21,512 bases of DNA from Candidatus Methanomethylophilaceae archaeon (GTDB taxonomy: Archaea; Thermoplasmatota; Thermoplasmata; Methanomassiliicoccales; Methanomethylophilaceae). The position numbers were made by a program, and so were the translations under genes. This document shows, in pieces, positions 1 through 5,264 of this stretch (the stretch's first letter is position 1; each line of letters opens with the position of its first letter). Location: contig WOYN01000036.1 in NCBI GenBank assembly GCA_011620825.1, positions 1-21,512 of the forward strand, read 5' to 3'. Below the pieces are notes generated by a model that worked only from the letters and a program-made list of their open reading frames with translations, did not search any database and had not been told where the DNA came from.

Positions 1-183
1 GTGTACCAGTGTGCGGATTTCAATATTTCGGTCGGAAACCAGCCGCATTCGGAGATAGCCGCGCTGGCCATTTTCCTTTACTGCTTTACAGACGGAAAGG
101 CGCTTTACTCTGACAGGGAAGGTAAGATAACAGTTGTACCGAACGAAAGGGGGAAGACGGTTGTCGAGAGTATACCCAGATGA
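1..183 (+). CDS. trm56: tRNA (cytidine(56)-2'-O)-methyltransferase, C-terminal end (partial)
   Basis: Only the last 60 residues are in the window; the reading frame is open through base 1, so the GTG there is an internal codon and not a start. The segment NQPHSEIAALAIFL followed by a short basic tail with NERGK resembles the C-terminal end of archaeal Trm56. That family is a SPOUT-class methylase that puts a 2'-O-methyl group on C56 in the T-loop of tRNA using S-adenosylmethionine. The methylase core lies upstream, outside the window. The gene ends with TGA at 181-183, and the next gene, an HD-domain protein, begins inside this one in another frame. This trm56/HD pairing occurs in other archaea, which supports the call. 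The identification rests on a short conserved piece recalled from the family. Confidence 0.8.
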   Translation: MYQCADFNISVGNQPHSEIAALAIFLYCFTDGKALYSDREGKITVVPNERGKTVVESIPR

Positions 184-754
184 TAAACAGTGTCTTAAGA
201 TGCTGAAGGATGCCGGGTGTTCTCAGCGAGTTATAGTCCATTGCCGTACTGTCCGTGTGGTGGCCGACGTAATATCTAAGCGTATTCCCGAGGCCGACCG
301 CGACCTCGTCACGGCCGGAGCGTTGCTTCATGATATAGGAAGGTCCAAGGACCATACGATAATGCATGCTGTCGTCGGCGCGGAGATGGCCGAAAAGCTG
401 GGTCTTCCCGCAGAACTCGTAGAAATCATCCGCAGGCACACCGGTGCCGGGCTGGACGAAGAAGACATAGCAACGTTCGGGTTGCCTAGTTGGGACTATT
501 TTCCGAGGACGATCGAGCAGAAGATCGTGGCGGAGGCCGATAATCTGGTAAGCGATTCGGCGCTGGTATCCCATCGTGTGCCGGCCGAAAAGCTCCGCAG
601 CAGGGGGGCACAAAAAGGAGCCGACCGCATAATAGCGCTCCACAGGGAGCTCTCTGACAGAGTGGGCTTCGATCTGGACCTTATCGTTGAAATGACAGGG
701 GAACGTCCTGTCGAGAACCAGTGTCAGCGCCTACGCTCTCAGGAAAAGTTCTGA
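161..754 (+). CDS. HD-domain metal-dependent hydrolase (TIGR00295-like)
   Basis: This is a 197-residue protein of the HD superfamily, whose members are metal-dependent phosphohydrolases. The metal-binding pattern is visible: H27, the HD pair H57-D58 in ALLHDIG, further histidines at 65, 69 and 93, and a distal Asp in EADNLVSD. The size and order match the archaeal HD family TIGR00295, often found beside trm56; its substrate is not known to me. I chose the TTG at 161 because a purine-rich AAAGGGGG sits about 8 bases upstream. An in-frame TTG at 134 would add nine residues with no better ribosome site. The start overlaps the end of trm56 by 23 bases, so the two are probably translated from one message. 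The last 74 bases overlap the 3' end of the convergent PRC-barrel gene. Confidence 0.8.
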   Translation: MSRVYPDDKQCLKMLKDAGCSQRVIVHCRTVRVVADVISKRIPEADRDLVTAGALLHDIGRSKDHTIMHAVVGAEMAEKLGLPAELVEIIRRHTGAGLDEEDIATFGLPSWDYFPRTIEQKIVAEADNLVSDSALVSHRVPAEKLRSRGAQKGADRIIALHRELSDRVGFDLDLIVEMTGERPVENQCQRLRSQEKF

Positions 755-965
755 GGATCACCGCATCCCCGATGCCTCGGACCCATCCGAAGGGTATGGA
801 AATCGCGATGTTTTCATCAACTATCGCCGGGTTCGCCCATTCTACGTAAAGGCCGCAAGCACGCATGGTCGAAACATCGATAACCACCTCGTCGACCGTC
901 CCGACAAAAAGCCCGCGCGGCTCATAGATCTCCAATCCTATGATATTCGACAGTGTTTCCAACAT
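681..965 (-). CDS. PRC-barrel domain protein
   Basis: A 94-residue protein made almost entirely of one PRC-barrel (residues about 1-76). The pattern is typical: an opening IIGLEIYEPRGLFVGTVDEV strand pair, VVIDVSTMRACGL, and a closing IPFGWVRGIGDAVILRTFP. PRC-barrels are small beta-barrels that bind protein or RNA partners. In archaea the group includes the haloarchaeal cell-division proteins CdpB1/B2, and the closing segment resembles that group, but a role in division is only an inference here. The last 18 or so residues are not part of the fold and are encoded antisense to the tail of the HD gene. The start is ATG, with AGGGGAA a few bases upstream. It is divergent from trxA across 71 bases containing one AT-rich element. 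It is the only gene here that ends in TAA. Confidence 0.8.
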   Translation of the reverse strand: MLETLSNIIGLEIYEPRGLFVGTVDEVVIDVSTMRACGLYVEWANPAIVDENIAISIPFGWVRGIGDAVILRTFPESVGADTGSRQDVPLSFQR

Positions 966-995
966 TGCGGTTCCCCTGTCCTCTTATGGTGCAAG

Positions 996-1008
996 TTATT
1001 TATTTATT
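996..1008. promoter_or_regulatory. AT-rich TATA-like element shared by divergent genes
   Basis: The 13-base run TTATTTATTTATT lies about 35 bases from both the PRC-barrel start (965) and the trxA start (1037). It is the only AT-rich stretch in the 71-base gap, so it probably serves as TATA box for one or both directions. Seen: position and composition. Inferred: use in both directions. Confidence 0.45.
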
Positions 1009-1036
1009 CCCTCTGATAACGGACGGAGGCAAAAAT

Positions 1037-1345
1037 ATGATAACAGAATTGAACGAGTCTAACTTTGACAGTTTTATAGACAGTCACAACAAGGTCCTGA
1101 TAGACTGCTGGGCGCCCTGGTGCGGGCCCTGCAGGAGGATGGGGCCGATCGTAGACGAGATCTCATCCGAAACGAAGGACTTCGCAGTCGCCAAGCTCAA
1201 CACCGATGAGAACCAGGCGATTTCGACGAGGTTCAGGATAAATGCCATACCCACGCTGCTGGTGTTCAAGGACGGAGTCCTTGTCCAGACCCTCGTGGGG
1301 CTCAGGCCGAAGGACGACATCCTCAAGATAATGAGCGGAATCTGA
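1037..1345 (+). CDS. trxA: Thioredoxin
   Basis: A 102-residue single-domain thioredoxin, a cytoplasmic dithiol-disulfide reductant. The active site WCGPC has C29 and C32, and the cis-proline is P72 in AIPTLLVF. The length is normal for the family. I start at ATG 1037 because GGAGG at 1025-1029 is 7 bases upstream; the open frame continues upstream to 953, but those residues look non-coding. An extra cysteine, C24, sits four residues before the active-site tryptophan, where most thioredoxins have Phe (DFWA becomes DCWA). The gene for the reductase-like flavoprotein starts one base after this stop codon, so the two are almost certainly a redox pair made together. Confidence 0.95.
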   Translation: MITELNESNFDSFIDSHNKVLIDCWAPWCGPCRRMGPIVDEISSETKDFAVAKLNTDENQAISTRFRINAIPTLLVFKDGVLVQTLVGLRPKDDILKIMSGI

Positions 1346-1346
1346 A

Positions 1347-2234
1347 ATGGAAACTGACGTTGTAGTGATAGGTGCCGGTCCCTCGGGAGTACAGGCGGCC
1401 ATATATGCGGCCAGGAGGAAGGTGTCGACGGTTATCATCGGGAAGCCGTCCAACTCTGCCGCGGCCGATGCCCGGATCGAAAATTATTTCGGGGTCATTG
1501 GCCCCGTAAGGGGGCGGGACCTGCTGGACAACGGGATAATACAGGTCAAGTCCTTTGGCGCCGAGTTCGTCGAAGAGAACGTGATAACAGCCGAACGCGA
1601 CGGCAAGTCGTTCATTATCAGGACCGAGTCGGGGAAGGAGTACACCGCGAAATCCGTGATAATGGCCACGGGCATATCCAGGGTCAAGCTCGGCATACCC
1701 GGCGAGAAGGAGTTCATCGGGAGAGGCGTCAGCTACTGCTCGGTGTGCGACTGCAACTTCTTCAAAGGCAAGACGGTGGCCGTAATAGGCGACGAGACGG
1801 AGGCGGCGATGGCGGCGGAACTCATGACGAAGTACGCCACGCAGGTCTATTGGATCACCAAAGGGCCCAAGGCGGTCAAGGCGTTGGTCGACCGTGCGCT
1901 GCTGGCAGGAGTGATCATGAAGGACGTGTCGCCGAAGGAGATCCGCGGCGACGGCAAGGTCGAGTCGCTGGTCCTCGGGGACGACTCCGAGATCGACCTT
2001 GACGGCGTGTTCATAGAGCTCGGTGCCAAATCGGCGGCGGACCTTGCCATGGACATGGACCTAATGCCCGAAATGGACAACACGATCAAGGTAGATGCCA
2101 AATATGCCACAAAGGTCCCGGGATTGTTCGCCTGCGGCGACGTCGTCGGTAAACCATGGCAGGTGGCCAGGGCGGTAGGCCAGGGATGTATGGCCGGTCT
2201 CTCGGCGGCCGACTATGCGAAGGGCACAAAATGA
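1347..2234 (+). CDS. trxB: Thioredoxin-reductase-like FAD flavoprotein with atypical nucleotide site
   Basis: A 295-residue protein with the low-molecular-weight thioredoxin reductase layout. The FAD Rossmann motif GAGPSG is at 9-14, the redox-active CSVC at 131-134 lies in the central domain, and the second FAD motif FACGDVVGKPWQ is near the C-terminus. Its likely job is to reduce the thioredoxin encoded just upstream. The central dinucleotide domain is unusual: where NADPH enzymes have GGGxSA, this one reads VIGDETEAAMAA (146-157), and the basic HRR-type motif that binds the NADPH phosphate is absent (YWITKGPK instead). Thermoplasma TrxR (no NAD(P)H activity) and Methanocaldococcus jannaschii TrxR (F420-dependent) show similar loss, so the electron donor here is open. 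A third cysteine, C136, follows the active pair. The stop overlaps the next gene by 4 bases (ATGA). Confidence 0.88.
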   Translation: METDVVVIGAGPSGVQAAIYAARRKVSTVIIGKPSNSAAADARIENYFGVIGPVRGRDLLDNGIIQVKSFGAEFVEENVITAERDGKSFIIRTESGKEYTAKSVIMATGISRVKLGIPGEKEFIGRGVSYCSVCDCNFFKGKTVAVIGDETEAAMAAELMTKYATQVYWITKGPKAVKALVDRALLAGVIMKDVSPKEIRGDGKVESLVLGDDSEIDLDGVFIELGAKSAADLAMDMDLMPEMDNTIKVDAKYATKVPGLFACGDVVGKPWQVARAVGQGCMAGLSAADYAKGTK

Positions 2235-2743
2235 CGGTGGACGACCTGATCGCGGGGATGCTCAGAGAGGAGGGCGGGTTCCAGAAGGCCCTGCGCTCCA
2301 TGCTGGAGGACGAGCTCGATATGACATTGAGCGAGTTCTGCGCTGCGTCGGGTCTTTCGCCGTCCACAATGTACAAGATACTGGAAGAGAAGCGCGAGCC
2401 GAATATCCGCACCGTGAGGGAGATCGTAAAAGCCGTTCGGATATTGGCGGACCCCGTGGCCGAACATTTTATTGCTATAATAGCGTCAAATGTGTCCATG
2501 GACCTGATTCCAGGCACGGTGGATTTGAACGGCAAGGTCATCCCGCTCAGGGAATATCCCGTGAACACGGTCGAGGATGCCATCATCGCATCTGTGCGGG
2601 CGGAGCGCGACGGCGCTCTGGCGGTGGTGTGCGCGCCGATAGTCGCACCTACTGTGGAAAAGATACTCACCATCACTGTTTCCAGAGTCATTCCAGCCGG
2701 CAGCATTCTTCGTGCGATTGACCGTCTGCAGGGTATTCTTTGA
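2231..2743 (+). CDS. XRE-type HTH transcriptional regulator with C-terminal sensor-like domain
   Basis: A 170-residue protein. Residues about 32-60 form a Cro/XRE-like helix-turn-helix (MTLSEFCAASGLSPSTMYKI followed by EEKREPNIRTV). The C-terminal half (about 108-168) holds EYPVNTVEDAIIASV and AVVCAPIVAPTVEKIL, which looks like a small alpha/beta ligand-binding domain found with such HTHs in archaea; I do not know its ligand. The start is the ATG overlapping the trxB stop by 4 bases, so translation is probably coupled to trxB. It has two cysteines: C37 within the HTH and C134 in the sensor-like part. Given its neighbours, a thiol-redox-sensing role is possible, but this is inference. The promoter of the next gene follows directly. 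Confidence 0.75.
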   Translation: MTVDDLIAGMLREEGGFQKALRSMLEDELDMTLSEFCAASGLSPSTMYKILEEKREPNIRTVREIVKAVRILADPVAEHFIAIIASNVSMDLIPGTVDLNGKVIPLREYPVNTVEDAIIASVRAERDGALAVVCAPIVAPTVEKILTITVSRVIPAGSILRAIDRLQGIL

Positions 2744-2755
2744 AAAATTAAAATA
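2742..2755 (+). promoter_or_regulatory. Probable TATA region of the winged-helix regulator gene
   Basis: An A/T-only run (AAAAATTAAAATA) begins at the stop codon of the HTH gene and ends against the left arm of a palindrome. A TATA box here would place transcription start near 2770-2775, about 15-20 bases before the TTG start of the next gene. Confidence 0.45.
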
Positions 2756-2784
2756 CCACCTTTACTATTCACGCAGAAAGGTGG
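2756..2784 (+). promoter_or_regulatory. Inverted repeat over the ribosome site of the winged-helix gene
   Basis: CCACCTTT (2756-2763) and AAAGGTGG (2777-2784) are perfect 8-base inverted copies separated by 13 bases. The right arm holds the GGTGG ribosome-binding site of the following TTG start, and the left arm abuts the AT-rich promoter-like run. It could be an operator for the encoded regulator, a hairpin masking the ribosome site, or a hairpin at the 3' end of the upstream message. Confidence 0.55.
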
Positions 2785-2788
2785 CAAA

Positions 2789-3244
2789 TTGTTCGAGCTT
2801 CAGGTAGTTAGCAACACGCCGATGAACGCCGTCCCGGACGTCGACATCGTGGCGGAGACATTTCTGATACAAATAGGATATATTCCCAAGGGGTACGACC
2901 CCAAGACCTCGGCCACGGGCCTCAGGGACAGTGTCCCGTACCGTATGTTCATGGACTACTTCATGGGCAACACCTCCAAGGCGTGGACGGTCGAGGAGCT
3001 TTCTCTGCTCCTCGGGACAACCAGGCCCACCGTATACAGGCATATCAACAAGCTGAAATCGCTCGACATCCTGGAAGGGGTCGACTCCGAGTTCGAAGGC
3101 CAGAAACGAAAGGGATACCGCATAAGGTACGGGGATCTGAGCAAGGCCTGGAGCTTCACCGAGGCCAACGTGAAAATGGCGATGTACAACTACAGGTGCA
3201 CCGTAGACCATCTCCAGGACCTCTTCGCAAAAAGGAAGGTATGA
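2789..3244 (+). CDS. Winged-helix DNA-binding regulator
   Basis: A 151-residue protein with a clear winged-helix region at about 64-118: AWTVEELSLLLGTTRPTVYRH is the helix-turn-helix, INKLKSLDILEG leads into the wing, and KRKGYRIRYG is the returning strand. The first 50 residues are acidic and hydrophobic with no recognised motif. The final helix, about 125-148 (EANVKMAMYNYRCTVDHLQD), could be a dimerisation helix. The start is TTG with GGTGG 4 bases upstream, inside a palindrome, which suggests autoregulation. The stop overlaps or abuts the start of the next small gene. I cannot name its family or targets. Being in front of elp3 and behind the thioredoxin genes, it may control either set. 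Confidence 0.75.
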   Translation: MFELQVVSNTPMNAVPDVDIVAETFLIQIGYIPKGYDPKTSATGLRDSVPYRMFMDYFMGNTSKAWTVEELSLLLGTTRPTVYRHINKLKSLDILEGVDSEFEGQKRKGYRIRYGDLSKAWSFTEANVKMAMYNYRCTVDHLQDLFAKRKV

Positions 3245-3246
3245 GA

Positions 3247-3492
3247 ATGGCGGAAGACGGAAGCTACGAGCTCCGCCCCGGGTCCGTGTACACGGTCAGA
3301 TACGGGAAGGAGGACGACAGCGTGACCGGGACCTTCCGTGGGTATACGATGATAGGTTCGGAGACCGCTGTCGTCATCGATTCCGGCGGGAAGTCGTTCT
3401 ATATACCTGCCGCGGCGATCGAATGCATGGCGCTGGTCAAGCAGGCGCCCGATGAGAAACAGCATGCGGCCAACGATATCTATTACGGATGA
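3247..3492 (+). CDS. Small beta-rich conserved hypothetical protein
   Basis: An 81-residue protein whose sequence alternates short hydrophobic strands with turns (SVYTVRYG, SVTGTFRGYTMIG, TAVVIDSGGKSFYIPAAAIECMAL), as in small Sm/SH3-like barrels. The charged C-terminal tail of about 15 residues looks disordered. No catalytic motif is visible and I do not assign a function. I prefer ATG 3247 because GGAAGG (3234-3239) lies 7 bases upstream. ATG 3241 would add two residues and overlap the previous stop as ATGA, but is too close to that ribosome site. It ends 3 bases before elp3, so it is co-transcribed with it and may be an RNA-binding accessory, which is a guess from context. Confidence 0.7.
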   Translation: MAEDGSYELRPGSVYTVRYGKEDDSVTGTFRGYTMIGSETAVVIDSGGKSFYIPAAAIECMALVKQAPDEKQHAANDIYYG

Positions 3493-3495
3493 GAA

Positions 3496-5025
3496 ATGTC
3501 AAAAATCGCCGAACGTCTGATAGAGGCCGTCAAGTGCGGAGAGGTATCGACCCGCGACGAGCTGCAGGACCGCAAGATAAAGCTGTGCGGGGAGCTGGGC
3601 CTCAAGAACGTCCCGCCGAACTCCGAAATACTGGCCGAGGCGGCCGATGAGGACAGGGAGCTTGTTCTCCCGCTGCTGATAAAAAAACCGATGCGCACCG
3701 CCAGCGGCACCGCCGTGGTCGCCGTTATGGCATCGCCCCATCCCTGTCCCCACGGCAAGTGCACGTTCTGCCCCGGTGGGGTGGAGAACGGATCTCCCCA
3801 GTCATACACCGGAAAAGAGCCGGCCGCCCGCCGCGCGGGCAGAAATCTCTACGACCCTTACATGCAGGTCACCGACAGGATACGCCAGCTGGAGGCCATA
3901 GGGCACGACGCGTCCAAGATCGACCTTATCGTGATGGGCGGCACGTTCACATGCAGGGACCGCGAATACAAGGAGTGGTTCGTCAAAAGGTGCTTCGATG
4001 CCATGAACGGGACCGACTCCGCGGACCTGGCGTCCGCCCAGGACCTCAACGAGAATGCGGAGCACCGCTGTGTCGCAATGGCCGTGGAGACCCGTCCCGT
4101 CACCTTCAGCACCAGCGAGGCGCAGCACGCCATGAGGCTTGGGGTGACAAGGGTCGAGATAGGCGTTCAGATACTCGACGACGAAATACTGGGGGCGGTG
4201 AACCGCGGTCATACGGTGGAGGATATCGTAGAGTCCACCCGCGCCTGCAAGGAGGCCGGCATTCCCGTTGTATATCACATCATGCCCGGTCTGCCGGGGT
4301 CCGATCCCGGCAAGGACATGGAGTGCTTCAGGCGCATATTCTCCGACCCGGACTTTCGGCCGGACGGCTTCAAGTTCTACACCACTCTCGTCATTCCCGG
4401 CACCAAGCTTTACGATCTTTGGAAGGACGGAGGTTACGAGCCGTACGACACGGAGGAAGCCGTCGCACTTTTGGCGGAGATGAAGGCGGCCATTCCAGAA
4501 TATGTCCGTATCCAGAGGATACAGAGGGACATACCTGTCCCTGAAATAGCGGCCGGGATACTGAAGAGCAACCTGAGGCAGCTTGTGCAGGACCGTATGG
4601 CCGAGCAGGGACGGAAGTGCCGCTGCCTCCGTTGTCGCGAGGTCGGGCACACAGGCGAAGAGCCGAGGGACCCCCGGGAGGCCGAGCTCAGGACCGTGAA
4701 GTACGAGGCGTCGGGCGGCACCGAGCATTTTATCAGCTACGAGTTCAGGGACTCGGTCATAGGATATGCGCGTCTGAGGACAGACGGCTCGGGAACCGCG
4801 GCGATAAGGGATATGAAAGTATCCGGGAGCTTCACGCCCGTCTCCGGCACAGGGTCATGGCAGCGCAGAGGGTACGACATCAATCTGGTATCCAAGGCCG
4901 AGGAGGTCGCCGCATCGGCGGGCGCTTCCGTCGTAAGGGTCACGTGCGGACCCGGGGCCCGCGGGTTCTACAGGGCCCTGGGTTACGAGCTGGACCGCCC
5001 GTATATGACAAAGAGGATCAGTTGA
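3496..5025 (+). CDS. elp3: Elp3-type tRNA uridine(34) acetyltransferase / radical SAM protein
   Basis: A 509-residue protein with the Elp3 arrangement: a tRNA-binding N-terminal region (1-75), a radical SAM core with the cluster cysteines C84, C89 and C92 in CPHGKCTFCPGG, followed by QSYTGKEPAARRA, then a GNAT acetyltransferase domain from about 375 to the end. Elp3 makes the carboxymethyl group at C5 of the wobble uridine from acetyl-CoA; in archaea it acts without the other Elongator subunits. The cysteine-rich insert RKCRCLRCREVGH near residue 375 is the expected metal-binding piece. In the acetyl-CoA loop the usual Q/R-x-x-G-x-G/A reads QRRGYD, with D461 in place of the second Gly. The stop overlaps the convergent PRC-barrel gene by 8 bases. 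Confidence 0.93.
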   Translation: MSKIAERLIEAVKCGEVSTRDELQDRKIKLCGELGLKNVPPNSEILAEAADEDRELVLPLLIKKPMRTASGTAVVAVMASPHPCPHGKCTFCPGGVENGSPQSYTGKEPAARRAGRNLYDPYMQVTDRIRQLEAIGHDASKIDLIVMGGTFTCRDREYKEWFVKRCFDAMNGTDSADLASAQDLNENAEHRCVAMAVETRPVTFSTSEAQHAMRLGVTRVEIGVQILDDEILGAVNRGHTVEDIVESTRACKEAGIPVVYHIMPGLPGSDPGKDMECFRRIFSDPDFRPDGFKFYTTLVIPGTKLYDLWKDGGYEPYDTEEAVALLAEMKAAIPEYVRIQRIQRDIPVPEIAAGILKSNLRQLVQDRMAEQGRKCRCLRCREVGHTGEEPRDPREAELRTVKYEASGGTEHFISYEFRDSVIGYARLRTDGSGTAAIRDMKVSGSFTPVSGTGSWQRRGYDINLVSKAEEVAASAGASVVRVTCGPGARGFYRALGYELDRPYMTKRIS

Positions 5026-5260
5026 TTATCACTTTGCCGCCATCTATGCGCAGACGGTCGGTCTCGACCACAAGCCGACCTGCTTCGTCTACCTTTGCCG
5101 GGCCGTTTATCACTGCCCCGGCGGGTTTGACCAGCAGGTACTTGATGCGCCCGTTCTCGGTATCTATGACGATGTCGTCCAAAACCCCTACCGCCGTTCC
5201 CGCGACGGTCTCGACCGCAAGGCCGATGACCTCCCTCGAAAAGAACTTAGTGCTGACCAT
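5018..5260 (-). CDS. PRC-barrel domain protein downstream of cdc48
   Basis: An 80-residue protein consisting of one PRC-barrel: FFSREVIGLAVETVAGTAVG, then VLDDIVIDTENGRIKYLLVK, and a final RLRIDGGKVIIN strand. It is a different subgroup from the PRC-barrel protein at 681-965. It starts 4 bases after the cdc48 stop codon, so it is the second gene of that operon and probably translated from the same message. A possible role as partner or adaptor of the ATPase comes from position only. It ends TGA, overlapping the elp3 stop by 8 bases on the other strand. Confidence 0.82.
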   Translation of the reverse strand: MVSTKFFSREVIGLAVETVAGTAVGVLDDIVIDTENGRIKYLLVKPAGAVINGPAKVDEAGRLVVETDRLRIDGGKVIIN

Positions 5261-5264
5261 TTAA

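Noticed and set aside
953..1036. Longer N-terminus of thioredoxin
   Set aside because: The added residues cross the divergent promoter region, and ATG 1037 has a well-spaced GGAGG.
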